Source of the DNA: Methanobacteriota archaeon
GTDB lineage: Archaea > Hydrothermarchaeota > Hydrothermarchaeia > Hydrothermarchaeales > JACQPM01
Direction of reading: 5' to 3'
DNA: 13,070 nucleotides
Assembly (NCBI GenBank): GCA_016207475.1
Contig: JACQPM010000065.1
Location: forward strand, 1-13,070
The translations under genes were made by a program, and so were the position numbers. This document shows, one piece after another, positions 6,641-13,070 of this stretch (within the stretch, counting starts at the first letter, position 1; every line of letters begins with the position of its first letter). The notes below the pieces were generated by a model, which did not search any database, was not told where the DNA came from, and worked only from the letters and a program-made list of their open reading frames with translations.

Positions 6641-6778
6641 TATCCTTCCTCGTACCCTAAGCTCAATCCCCTCCTGGCCAGGATCGAGAACACCGACAGC
6701 CTCATCGACCAGATCGTCTACAGGCTCTACGCCCTCACCGAGGAGGAGATAAAGGTGGTGGAGGGTGCTGGAGGGTAA
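6641..6778 (+). pseudogene. RM tail remnant C (longest copy)
   Basis: The stretch encodes a close copy of the RM C-terminus: KLNPLLARIENTDSLIDQ..., the conserved tyrosine-rich motif and VVEGAGG, then TAA 6776-6778. It aligns without gaps to 4828-4947 with a handful of substitutions (Gly to Asn, Lys to Arg, Leu to Ser, Gly to Ala, Gly to Glu). Weaker similarity (YPSS versus YDSS) starts near 6641. There is no methylase sequence upstream, so only the tail is present. Substitutions are mild and the frame is open, so it is either recent or was exchanged with a live gene. Confidence 0.88.
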
Positions 6779-6818
6779 TTTTATATATCAACCCCTCGCT
6801 CTATGTAGGTGGGCTATC
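6778..6818 (+). promoter_or_regulatory. TATA-box promoter and RBS of the second acylphosphatase-like gene
   Basis: TTTTATATAT at 6779-6788 directly follows the tail-remnant stop codon. AGGTGGG at 6807-6813 lies five bases before ATG 6819. The stretch is nearly identical to 4948-4987, including the bases between the two elements, so both paralogues should be expressed under the same conditions. Confidence 0.75.
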
Positions 6819-7430
6819 ATGCCGTTGATGAGGACTGAGTTCGTCGTATCCGGGAGGGTCCAGAAGGCCGGGTATCGGTATTTCGTAGACCAGAAGGCAT
6901 ACGAGATGAAGATCACCGGCACCGTGGAGAACTGGAGGGACGGCACAGTAAGGATCGTGGCCGAGGGGGAGGAGAGGGATGTCCGGCAGTTCCAAGACGC
7001 CATCAAGGTCGAGGAGTACCCCATCAGGGTGGAAGAGGTCCGGAAGGTCAGAGAGGAAGAGATAGAAAAGAGGGCGCATAACGACTTTGTCATTATCAGG
7101 GGGTGGAAGGAAGGATTCCCGGGAGAGATCGCAGACCGGCTCGACATGGCGGCCCACTATCTCAGGACTACAAACAAGGACATCGGCTCTAAGATCGACA
7201 AGTTCCAAAAGACCACTGCCGACTCCTTTGCAGATCTCGAGATAAAGTACGGGACTGTCTCAAAAAGCCTTGAGGAGATCGTCAAGAGCAACCAGGAAAT
7301 TGCCAAGACCAACCAGGCGACTGCCCAGAACATAAAAGAGATCGCCAGGAGCAATCAAGAGACCTCCAAGCATCTTTCGCACCTCTCCCAGCTGGTCGAG
7401 AAGATAGCCGAGGAGAGGGCCCGCCGATAG
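6819..7430 (+). CDS. Acylphosphatase-domain protein with coiled-coil tail, copy 2
   Basis: This 203-aa paralogue of the protein at 4988-5557 has the same plan. The acylphosphatase domain (about 1-95) has SGRVQKAGYR (11-20), with R20 and N38 (GTVENWRDG) both kept. The normally hydrophobic Val before Gly is Ala, a mild change in the phosphate-binding loop. A divergent middle follows, then a coiled coil from residue 154 built of seven clean heptads, three more than copy 1. Asn-Gln pairs recur (KSNQE, KTNQA, RSNQE). A GTG at 6765 would extend the frame upstream, but that extension translates through the TATA box and RM-tail remnant. ATG 6819 has the RBS and matches the first codons (MPLMRTE) of copy 1. 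Likely cytoplasmic and oligomeric; function unknown. Two copies with conserved promoters suggest that both are used, perhaps as hetero-oligomers. Confidence 0.88.
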   Translation: MPLMRTEFVVSGRVQKAGYRYFVDQKAYEMKITGTVENWRDGTVRIVAEGEERDVRQFQDAIKVEEYPIRVEEVRKVREEEIEKRAHNDFVIIRGWKEGFPGEIADRLDMAAHYLRTTNKDIGSKIDKFQKTTADSFADLEIKYGTVSKSLEEIVKSNQEIAKTNQATAQNIKEIARSNQETSKHLSHLSQLVEKIAEERARR

Positions 7431-7437
7431 CGGTGTA

Positions 7438-7482
7438 AACGCCCTCATAGACCAGATAGTCTGCGGTGGTGGAGGGCAGGTT
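7438..7482 (+). pseudogene. RM tail remnant D (internally deleted)
   Basis: Seven bases after the second acylphosphatase-like gene the DNA encodes NALIDQIV and then jumps to GGTGGTGGAGGGCAGG. The jump joins the start of the tail (as at 4870-4887) to its end (as at 5846-5860), with the middle deleted. No stop follows in frame at the tail position, so it is non-functional. It corresponds to remnant A behind the first paralogue. Confidence 0.65.
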
Positions 7483-7617
7483 GTAAGGAATGAAGACCAT
7501 ACGAAAATCTATATATCGTTATATACCCATAGATACCTGGAGTGGGTAAGTCCAGGGGGGTATATATGTGCCGTAAGGCGCATCTCCAAGAATCCCTCCG
7601 GGGTCCACTCCGCTCGC
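7483..7617. other. Structured AT/GC-mixed intergenic region with nested inverted repeats
   Basis: No gene is visible in this gap between the second acylphosphatase-like gene and the hef stop. It holds a TATA-like run (7507-7516) and a 9-bp inverted repeat, TATATACCC 7520-7528 with GGGTATATA 7558-7566. Inside that is a 6-bp pair, CCTGGA 7536-7541 with TCCAGG 7551-7556. A 7-bp hairpin follows at 7566-7583, with one G-U pair and a GTAA (GNRA-type) loop. GGAGTGG 7539-7545 can also pair with CCACTCC 7605-7611. The structures are mutually exclusive in part. It could be a transcription end zone for converging transcripts, a regulator binding site or a small RNA. On the plus strand the TATA-like run would place a start near 7540. 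Confidence 0.45.
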
Positions 7618-9825
7618 TCACTTCCCCTCGTACTTTCCTCCCAGTACCCTCCTTATCTCGGCGGCCGTCTTTTCGCCAATCCCCTTCACCCTCACCAGCT
7701 CCTCCTCCTTCGCGTCGAAGACCCCCTGGGGCGAGCCGAACTCCTCCAGCAGCCGCCTGGCTAAAGTGACGTTGATGTTGGGCAGCCCGGCGACGATGAA
7801 CTCCTGGACCTCCTCCAGGCTCGCTGCGCGCTTCTCCCCCCTCACCCTGGCCTCCCTCCCCTCGCCGGCCTCCCTCTTGGCTATGAGCGCCAGGATCGCG
7901 GCCGTCTCCTTCTCGTCCCTGGACCAGATGACGGGCACACCGAAGTCTATAGCGACAGCAGCCAGCGCGCCCCTCACGGCGTTGGGGTGGATGTCCCGCT
8001 TGGAATATAGTCCTTCGCCCTCCAGCAGGAGGACGGGCCTGGGGAAGCTCTCCTTCAGCGCCTTGATCTGCTCCATCAGCCTCCCGTCGATGACGGACTG
8101 GAGGAAGTCCTCCACGGTCTTCCGCTCCACCCCCACCCGGTCGCTCAGGATGTAGTCCCCCACCTCCAGCCTCTGCGGTTTCGATAGCACACCGTGCCCC
8201 AGCAGCTCCCTGGCCACGGAGGAGGAGAGCTCCCTGGAGTCCACGATGACCTTGAGCTCCATCTCCGGGGCCTCGAACTCCTGGAGCCTCTTCTGCCCCT
8301 CGGCCTTCTCAGGCCTTGCGAGACCTCTCTTCAGCCCCTCCAGGACCTCCCGCATCCTCTTCTCCTTCCTCACCCCCGACCAGTAGAAGGCCTCGTCCCT
8401 CGTCCCCTTGGCTATGAGGACGACCACCCGCCCGGCCCTGCTTCTGCCGGTCCTGCCCCTCCTCTGGATGGAACGGATCTCGCTGGGTATGGGCTCGTAG
8501 AAGACCACCAGGTCCACCTTGGGGATGTCTAGCCCCTCCTCGGCCACGGAGGTGGCGACGAGGACGTTGTAGTCGCCCTGGCGAAATTTTTCCAGTATCT
8601 CCAGCTGCTCCTTCTGGCTCAGCCCCTTGTCGTCCTCCCTGCTGGACTGGCCGACGAAGCGGACCGCCCTTACCCCCTCCAGGGTATTGAGGCGCTCCAC
8701 GGTCTTCTGGGCCGAGTCGCGGTACTGGCTGAAGACTATCATCCTCCCGCCGCCCTCCCTGGCCGCTATCCCCACCAGGGCCTCCAGCTTGGGGTGGTGC
8801 ATCTCCTGGGCCAGGTTCTCGGTCAGCCTTACGGCTCTTATGAACTCCTTCTCGGCCAAAAGGCCCCTCGTAGCTTTGGAGGTGGCCTTCTGCAGCTTCT
8901 CGAAGTACCTCCGGAGGGTCTCCAGCCCCTGGGTCTCCAGGAGCTCCGTGGCGTGGGAGAGGGTTATGGCGGCGGCCACGGCCTTCAGCCCCATGTAGAG
9001 GTCGGGATTGGGCTCCTTCGCCACCTCACCCTGGAGCCTCTCTCTCAGGATCAAAAGATCCCTCTTGGGTATCCTAACGTCCGAGGAGGTGAGGAAGCCC
9101 AGGGCTTTGAGGCTGGAGAGGCGATCCTTCATCACCCTCTCCAGGTTCCGCTTTATATTGAGGAAGGGCTCTGGGAGATCGACCCTGACCCACTCGATCT
9201 CGATCCCCTTTATGTAGGACCTCACATCCCTGTCGCGCTCGGTCCTCACCTCTATGTTCTCTATGGCCAGGGCCTGGCAGACCTCCCTTATCTTGGCCTC
9301 GTCGCCCCCGGGGGAGGCTGTGAGGGCCAGGACCAGAGGATTCCTGGCCACCTTCAGGTAGCCCTGGGCGATGAAGGCGTAGGGGTAGTCGCCGGTGGCC
9401 CTGTGGGCCTCGTCGAAGACCAGGAGGGAGACGTCCGAGAGCGGATAGCGCCCGCTGATGAGGTCGTTCTCCACCACCTGGGGCGTGGCGCAGATCACCC
9501 GGGATTTGGACCAGAGCTCCAACCTCTCCTCGGGGGGCGAATGCCCAGTGAAGGCGGAGACCTCCCCCCCATCCAGGTTCAGGAAGGCCCGGAAGGAGGC
9601 GGCGTGCTGGTTGACCAGCGGGCGGGTGGTGGAGACCATGAGGATCTTCGAGCCCGGGAATCGCTCCAGCCTGTGGGCCGCCAGCATTATCGCTATGACG
9701 GTCTTCCCCAGCGCCGTGGGTGCCACCACGAGGGTATTGGCCTTGGAGGCCGAGCCCACTATCACCTCCTGGTAGAGCCTCGCCTCTACGGTCTCTTCCC
9801 TGATGAGGGGGTGGCGTACGTACAT
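7618..9825 (-). CDS. hef: Hef: SF2 helicase fused to XPF/ERCC4-type nuclease
   Basis: Hef is the euryarchaeal FANCM/XPF relative that processes stalled forks and branched DNA. The 735-aa chain is full length (Pyrococcus Hef is about 760 aa). The helicase part has Walker A APTALGKT (35-42), DEAH (138-141), TASPG, and the C-terminal helicase motif QRRGRTGR near 460. After a charged linker the ERCC4 nuclease has VDSRE and the catalytic ERKTVED (E567, R568, K569, D573), all intact. The last 60 residues hold helix-hairpin-helix motifs (VKGIGEKTAAEI) for DNA binding and dimerisation. ATG 9825-9823 lacks an RBS but lies about 30 bases from AGTATTTTTTACC (minus strand), fitting a leaderless start. 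It is divergent from the DUF763 gene over 84 bases. No frameshift or missing catalytic residue is seen. Confidence 0.97.
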   Translation of the reverse strand: MYVRHPLIREETVEARLYQEVIVGSASKANTLVVAPTALGKTVIAIMLAAHRLERFPGSKILMVSTTRPLVNQHAASFRAFLNLDGGEVSAFTGHSPPEERLELWSKSRVICATPQVVENDLISGRYPLSDVSLLVFDEAHRATGDYPYAFIAQGYLKVARNPLVLALTASPGGDEAKIREVCQALAIENIEVRTERDRDVRSYIKGIEIEWVRVDLPEPFLNIKRNLERVMKDRLSSLKALGFLTSSDVRIPKRDLLILRERLQGEVAKEPNPDLYMGLKAVAAAITLSHATELLETQGLETLRRYFEKLQKATSKATRGLLAEKEFIRAVRLTENLAQEMHHPKLEALVGIAAREGGGRMIVFSQYRDSAQKTVERLNTLEGVRAVRFVGQSSREDDKGLSQKEQLEILEKFRQGDYNVLVATSVAEEGLDIPKVDLVVFYEPIPSEIRSIQRRGRTGRSRAGRVVVLIAKGTRDEAFYWSGVRKEKRMREVLEGLKRGLARPEKAEGQKRLQEFEAPEMELKVIVDSRELSSSVARELLGHGVLSKPQRLEVGDYILSDRVGVERKTVEDFLQSVIDGRLMEQIKALKESFPRPVLLLEGEGLYSKRDIHPNAVRGALAAVAIDFGVPVIWSRDEKETAAILALIAKREAGEGREARVRGEKRAASLEEVQEFIVAGLPNINVTLARRLLEEFGSPQGVFDAKEEELVRVKGIGEKTAAEIRRVLGGKYEGK

Positions 9826-9909
9826 CCCATAGGTAATGCACAGGGGGGTAAAAAATACTTTCCCTGCCCTTACGAAAGGCAGATGTTCTCATCTCACGTT
9901 ATATGCGGC
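9826..9909. promoter_or_regulatory. Divergent promoter region of hef and the DUF763 gene
   Basis: The AT block GTAAAAAATACTTT at 9848-9861 can serve as TATA element in both directions. Leftward it lies about 27 bases before the hef ATG, implying an almost leaderless hef mRNA. Rightward it would place a start near 9880, just before the in-frame ATG 9883 of the DUF763 frame and 30 bases before the preferred ATG 9910. GAAAGG at 9874-9879 is a weak RBS for 9883. Confidence 0.5.
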
Positions 9910-11007
9910 ATGCGCACGGGAGTCGCGGATCTACCGCTCCACACCGGCAAGGCACCGAGGTGGCTCTTCGCCCGCATGGTCAGGCTCTCCAGGGCCCTGG
10001 TCGATACGATGCTCCTGGACCACGGCCGGGAGGAGCTCCTGAGGCGCCTCTCCGACCCCTTCTGGTTCCAGGCCCTCTCCTGCACCCTGGGCTTCGACTG
10101 GCACTCCTCCGGGACCACGACCACGACCTGCGGCGCCTTGAAAGAGGCGCTGGATCCGGAGATCCACGGGATGGCGGTGGCGGGCGGGAAGGGGAGGCGC
10201 TCCAGAGCTACGCTTCAGGAGATCGAGGCCCTGGGGGATATGCTATCTCTCTCCACCCGGAGGATCGAAGCGCTCCAGTACGCCAGCCGGCTGGCGGCCA
10301 AGGTGGACAGTGCCCTGGTCCAGGACGGCTACAGCCTCTACCACCACGCCTTCATCTTCACCGAGGACGGGAGCTGGGCCGTCGTCCAGCAGGGGATGAG
10401 CGAGAGCCGCGCCAGGCGCTACCACTGGCTGGCGGATGCGCTGGAGGACTTCGTGGAGGAGCCCCACGCCGCCATCTCAGGGGAGCGGGTGGAGCCCGCC
10501 GTGCTGGACATGACCGCCAGGGAGAGCAGGGGGGCCAGGGAGACGAGCCTGGATCTGGTGCTGGACGACCCAGCCCACCTTAGGCGGCTCTGCAGCCGGC
10601 AGCGGAGCCTGGAGGACTACGCCTCAGGGCCCAGGGAGCTCGCCCTCCCTCCCCACCACGCCGTCCTTGAAGCCGATATAAGCGAACGGGGGATGGAGGT
10701 CCTTCGGAGGGCCTACGAGTTCCAGCCCGCGAGCTACGAGGAGCTGGTCTCCCTGAGGGGCGTGGGCCCCAAGACCATCAGGTCTCTCGCCCTCATCGCG
10801 GACCTGGTCTACGGGACCAAGGCCAGCTGGAGGGACCCAGTCAAGTACTCCTTCGCCCACGGCGGGAAGGACGGCTTCCCCTACCCTGTGGACCGCCAGC
10901 TGTACGACCACTCCATCAGCTTCCTGAGGGAAGCTCTGGAGAGGTCCAGGCTCGAGGGCGCCGAGAAGCACCGGGCCCTGGCGCGGCTTGGGACTTTGAT
11001 GAGCTAA
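9910..11007 (+). CDS. DUF763 family protein
   Basis: The 365-aa product begins MRTGVADLPLHTGKAPRWLF, the characteristic N-terminus of DUF763 (PF05559), a family shared by archaea and some bacteria and still without a settled function to my knowledge. Further family-like stretches are FHWL-type LGFDWHSSGTTTT, DGYSLYHHAF and WAVVQQGMS, followed by a C-terminal DNA-binding-like helix-hairpin-helix, RGVGPKTIRS (283-292). The final DGFPYPVDRQLYD segment precedes a closing helix. His, Asp and Ser residues cluster in the conserved central part and suggest an enzyme. ATG 9910 matches the family start; ATG 9883, in frame and nine codons upstream, is an alternative. The divergent neighbour is hef, so a role with DNA is a fair guess, but it is inference only. 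Its stop overlaps a converging mini-ORF by three bases. Confidence 0.92.
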   Translation: MRTGVADLPLHTGKAPRWLFARMVRLSRALVDTMLLDHGREELLRRLSDPFWFQALSCTLGFDWHSSGTTTTTCGALKEALDPEIHGMAVAGGKGRRSRATLQEIEALGDMLSLSTRRIEALQYASRLAAKVDSALVQDGYSLYHHAFIFTEDGSWAVVQQGMSESRARRYHWLADALEDFVEEPHAAISGERVEPAVLDMTARESRGARETSLDLVLDDPAHLRRLCSRQRSLEDYASGPRELALPPHHAVLEADISERGMEVLRRAYEFQPASYEELVSLRGVGPKTIRSLALIADLVYGTKASWRDPVKYSFAHGGKDGFPYPVDRQLYDHSISFLREALERSRLEGAEKHRALARLGTLMS

Positions 11008-11102
11008 CTTTTCTTCTCTTCCTCGGCCTTCTCTTCCTTAACCTCTCCCCCCTTGACCCCACCACCCCTCTTCTTCTTGACGGCACCTACTCTGAGACCC
11101 AT
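11004..11102 (-). CDS. Small Lys/Glu/Gly-rich protein, 32 aa, unknown
   Basis: Reading leftwards, ATG 11102-11100 opens 32 codons to TAG 11006-11004. The product starts MGLRVGAVKKKRGGG, then a VKGGEVKEEK stretch and an acidic/basic tail ending KKS. It lies 40 bases downstream of the dadD stop on the same strand and may be co-transcribed. AT-rich TTTGAAATAGATAG (minus strand, about 11120-11133) could alternatively be its own TATA box. The 3' end overlaps the DUF763 stop. No family is recognised; low complexity makes a chance ORF possible, though a run of 32 sense codons beginning with ATG right after dadD is suggestive. Confidence 0.4.
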   Translation of the reverse strand: MGLRVGAVKKKRGGGVKGGEVKEEKAEEEKKS

Positions 11103-11142
11103 AGATGGAGTTAGGCCCTCTATCTATTTCAAACTTTCGTCA

Positions 11143-12459
11143 TCACAGGTCGAAGAGCCTGTCCTCCCTCCCGGCCTTGGTGAAGAGGTCCCTGGCCTCC
11201 TCCCGGGCGAAGGCCAGGACCTGACCCTGGTCCAGGGTCCTGAGCTGCCGGTCCTCCATTACTACGCGCCCGTCCACGATGACGGTGGAGACGTCGCAGC
11301 CCCTGGCGGCGTAGACCACGTGGGAGACGGGGTTTGTGAGGGGGACGAGGTTGGGCCTGTCTATATCCAGGAGGATTATATCGGCCCGCTTCCCAGCCTC
11401 CAGGGACCCTATCTCCGCTTCCATGCCCAGTGCCTTTGCGCCGTTGATGGTGGCGAACTCCAGCACCTTCTCAGCCGGGACGGCGGAGGCATCCATGGAC
11501 CTCAGCTTGTGGACCAGGGCGCAGATCTTCATGTCGTCGAAGAGCTCCAGGCTGTTGTTGGAGGCCGGACCGTCGGTCCCGAGGGCCACCGTGATACCGC
11601 GCTCCAGGTAGTCAGGGACCCTCGCCACCCCCGAGGCGATCTTCATGTTGCAGACCGGATTGTGGGCCACCTTCACGCCTCGCTCGGCCATGATCTCCAC
11701 CTCCTGGTCAGAGGCCCAGACGGAGTGGGCTGCCACGACCCTGGGCCCCAGGAAGCCTATGGAATCCAGATACTCGAAGGGGCTCTTCCCGTGGGCCTTG
11801 ACCGAGTCCTCCACCTCGGCCTTCGTCTCGGCGACGTGGATGTGGACCCCTGTCTTGTACTTATCAGAGAGCTCCTTCGTCTTTATCAGGAGCTCTTCGG
11901 AGCAGGTGTAAGGGGCGTGGGGACCGAGAAAGATCCGGACCCTCCCATCCTGCCGGTGCCTCCTCATCAGCTCCTCCCCCTCCCTCAGGAACCTCCGGGC
12001 CTTCTCCCCGTCCCCCAGGTCGAGCATGGCGTGGGAGAGGACCCCCCTTATCCCGGACTCCTCCACCGCCCTCGCCACCTCGTCCATGAAGAAGTACATG
12101 TCGTTGAAGCAGGTAGTACCGGAGCGGATCATCTCCAGGCAGCCCAGGAGGGCGCCAGCGTAGATGTGCCTCCCCTCCAGCTTCGCCTCCACGGGCCAGA
12201 TCTCCTCCCTCAGCCACCTGTCGAGGGGCACGTCGTCGGCCACGCCCCGGAAGAGGGTCATGGGCAGGTGCGTGTGGGCATTTATCAGCCCCGGCAGGAC
12301 GATCTTCCTCCCGGCGTCTATCACCACGTCCGCCTTCCCCTTCACCTCCCTCCCGATCTCCACGATCCTCCCCCCGTCGACGGCTATGGAGGCGTTCCTC
12401 AGGACCCTCCGCTCCCCGTCCATGGTGACGACGAGGCCGTTCTTGACCAGGAGCTCCAT
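11143..12459 (-). CDS. dadD: 5'-deoxyadenosine / MTA / SAH deaminase (amidohydrolase)
   Basis: The 438-aa protein is a full-length amidohydrolase of the MtaD/DadD family, which deaminates 5'-deoxyadenosine, methylthioadenosine or S-adenosylhomocysteine to the inosine forms. In methanogens this feeds recycling of radical-SAM and methylation by-products. The metal and active-site residues are all visible: H62 and H64 (NAHTH), H181 (HAPYTC), H208 and E211 (HIHVAET), H245 (AAHSVW), D296 (GTDGPASNN). The LFRG and SGTTCFNDMY segments are also family-typical. The C-terminal beta sandwich strands (ADIILLDID, VIVDGRVV) complete the fold. ATG 12459-12457 has no clear RBS; a TATA-like CTTATAGTTT (minus strand, about 12508-12499) lies about 45 bases upstream. 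It is divergent from hisA. Exact substrate preference cannot be read from sequence, so the symbol follows the archaeal member MJ1541. Confidence 0.93.
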   Translation of the reverse strand: MELLVKNGLVVTMDGERRVLRNASIAVDGGRIVEIGREVKGKADVVIDAGRKIVLPGLINAHTHLPMTLFRGVADDVPLDRWLREEIWPVEAKLEGRHIYAGALLGCLEMIRSGTTCFNDMYFFMDEVARAVEESGIRGVLSHAMLDLGDGEKARRFLREGEELMRRHRQDGRVRIFLGPHAPYTCSEELLIKTKELSDKYKTGVHIHVAETKAEVEDSVKAHGKSPFEYLDSIGFLGPRVVAAHSVWASDQEVEIMAERGVKVAHNPVCNMKIASGVARVPDYLERGITVALGTDGPASNNSLELFDDMKICALVHKLRSMDASAVPAEKVLEFATINGAKALGMEAEIGSLEAGKRADIILLDIDRPNLVPLTNPVSHVVYAARGCDVSTVIVDGRVVMEDRQLRTLDQGQVLAFAREEARDLFTKAGREDRLFDL

Positions 12460-12531
12460 GGGGTGAGGTTATCCAGGCTATGCAGAAAAATCTATCGCAA
12501 ACTATAAGTCCCTCCCGGGCCATCTCCATCC
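12460..12531. promoter_or_regulatory. Divergent promoter region of dadD and hisA
   Basis: This 72-base gap holds AT-rich TATA candidates for both directions: AACTATAAGT at 12499-12508 for hisA (about 28 bases before ATG 12532, so a leaderless start) and the reverse reading of the same block for dadD. A second AT block AAAAATCTATC lies at 12486-12496. No Shine-Dalgarno sequence precedes either gene. Confidence 0.5.
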
Positions 12532-13070
12532 ATGGCCTTCTCTGTCATACCGGCCCTGGACCTAAAAGGGGGAAAGTGCGTCAGGCTCGCCCAAGGGGAC
12601 CCTGCTAGGAAGACCATAGAGCTGGAGGACCCCCTGGGGGTGGCCAAGCGGTGGGAGAGATCGGGAGCCTCCCGGCTCCACCTGGTGGACTTGGACGGGG
12701 CCATAGGCGGTGTGCGCAGGAACGAGCCCATCGTTCGGGAGATAGTAGAGGCCCTCAGCATCCCGGTCCAGCTCGGTGGCGGGATAAGGGGCGTGGAGGA
12801 CGCCGCCCGCTTCCTGGAGATGGGGGCAGCCAAGGTGATCCTGGGGACCCTGGCCCTGGCCAATCCAGCCGCCATGGAGGAGCTGGCCTCGGAGTACGGT
12901 CCAGAGAGGCTCATCGTGGCCCTGGACTCCAAGGGCGGGGAGGTGGTGGTGCGGGGCTGGAGGGAGGGGACCGGCCTAAAGGCCGCCGAGGCTGTGAAGA
13001 GGTTCGAGGGCCTGGCCGAGGAGATCCTCTACACCAACGTGGACGTGGAGGGGCTCCTGAGGGGGATAGA
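12532..13070 (+). CDS. hisA: HisA, ProFAR isomerase, 5' part (3' end outside window)
   Basis: The open frame from ATG 12532 runs off the right edge with 179 complete codons; the family is about 240-245 aa. HisA is a (beta/alpha)8 barrel that isomerises ProFAR to PRFAR in histidine synthesis. The start MAFSVIPALDLKGGKCVRL is diagnostic, with D10 the first catalytic Asp; LVDLDGA and QLGGGIR form the first phosphate-binding half, and D132 in IVALDSKGG is the second catalytic Asp. The segment ILYTNVDVEG is the archaeal-type version of the usual TDI.RDG strand. No RBS is seen and the TATA box is at leaderless distance. The neighbour dadD is divergent, and no other his gene is in view. Confidence 0.94.
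   Translation, partial: MAFSVIPALDLKGGKCVRLAQGDPARKTIELEDPLGVAKRWERSGASRLHLVDLDGAIGGVRRNEPIVREIVEALSIPVQLGGGIRGVEDAARFLEMGAAKVILGTLALANPAAMEELASEYGPERLIVALDSKGGEVVVRGWREGTGLKAAEAVKRFEGLAEEILYTNVDVEGLLRGI

Larger units (their letters stand above)
6659..7452 (+). repeat. Duplicated module, copy 2 (RM tail + promoter + acylphosphatase-coiled-coil gene)
   Basis: Direct repeat partner of 4828-5577. The offset between copies is 1831 bases at the left end and 1874 at the right end; the difference reflects insertions in the coiled-coil part of the gene. The tail, TATA box, RBS, first codons, gene end and downstream NALID fragment all correspond. Confidence 0.8.

Noticed and set aside
6765..6818. Upstream GTG start for the second acylphosphatase-like gene
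   Set aside because: The extension would translate the TATA box and the RM tail remnant, and the paralogue starts with MPLMRTE at its ATG with RBS.
4828..7482. CRISPR array or insertion-sequence interpretation of the repeats
   Set aside because: Repeats are few, unequal in length and irregularly spaced, they encode a recognisable protein tail, and no transposase, terminal inverted repeat or Cas gene is present.
7539..7611. tRNA-like outline: 7-bp pairing GGAGTGG/CCACTCC about 60 bases apart enclosing a hairpin
   Set aside because: No T arm with TTC loop, no D arm, no 7-base anticodon loop and no plausible CCA end; the spacing is coincidental or part of another structure.
8794..9909. Long open frame upstream of the DUF763 start on the plus strand
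   Set aside because: It is the antisense shadow of hef. Its translation is low-complexity Gly/Pro/Leu-rich, and the recognisable protein starts at 9910.
11053..12507. 484-codon open frame on the plus strand
   Set aside because: Antisense to the clearly recognisable dadD; the translation is rich in His, Pro, Leu and Gly with no domain, as expected of a GC-rich shadow frame.

Overview
The window looks like GC-rich euryarchaeal chromosome, most likely a methanogen of the Methanosarcinales or a Methanothrix-like lineage. This rests on a Hef-type helicase-nuclease, a deoxyhypusine synthase family protein, a DadD-type deoxyadenosine/SAH deaminase, a HisA with an archaeal-style N-terminus, TATA-box promoters and several apparently leaderless starts. 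The lineage is inferred from protein content, not from a marker RNA.

Layout. The left edge (1-975) carries the 3' part of a divergent deoxyhypusine synthase gene, a 34-codon charged mini-ORF and a converging 72-aa unknown gene. From 1072 to 4947 runs one large single-chain type IIG restriction-modification gene: PD-(D/E)XK nuclease, gamma-class N6-adenine methylase, target recognition domain. Its target-recognition third is sharply AT-richer than the rest. From 4948 to about 7610 lies an accessory region. It holds two paralogous acylphosphatase-domain proteins with coiled-coil tails, a 67-aa unknown, and a small operon (DUF5678-like protein, AF_0612-like aspartyl protease, 39-aa ORF). Degenerate copies of the 3' end of the restriction gene lie between the genes. 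A structured intergenic stretch closes this region. From 7618 to the right edge are housekeeping genes: hef (minus) divergent from a DUF763 gene (plus), a 32-codon mini-ORF and dadD (minus), and the start of hisA (plus, cut by the window end).

How the parts relate. The restriction gene and the acylphosphatase-coiled-coil genes are tied together in sequence. Each acylphosphatase gene sits directly behind a copy of the restriction gene's last codons. Each uses a near-identical TATA box and ribosome binding site that abut that stop codon, and each is followed by another decayed tail fragment. The unit (tail, promoter, acylphosphatase gene, tail remnant) occurs twice, at about 4828-5577 and 6659-7452, with other accessory genes between. 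The restriction-gene tail therefore behaves like a recurring junction in a growing cassette array, and this is the most unusual feature here. The flanking hef/DUF763 and dadD/hisA pairs each share short divergent promoter regions and look like stable core genome.
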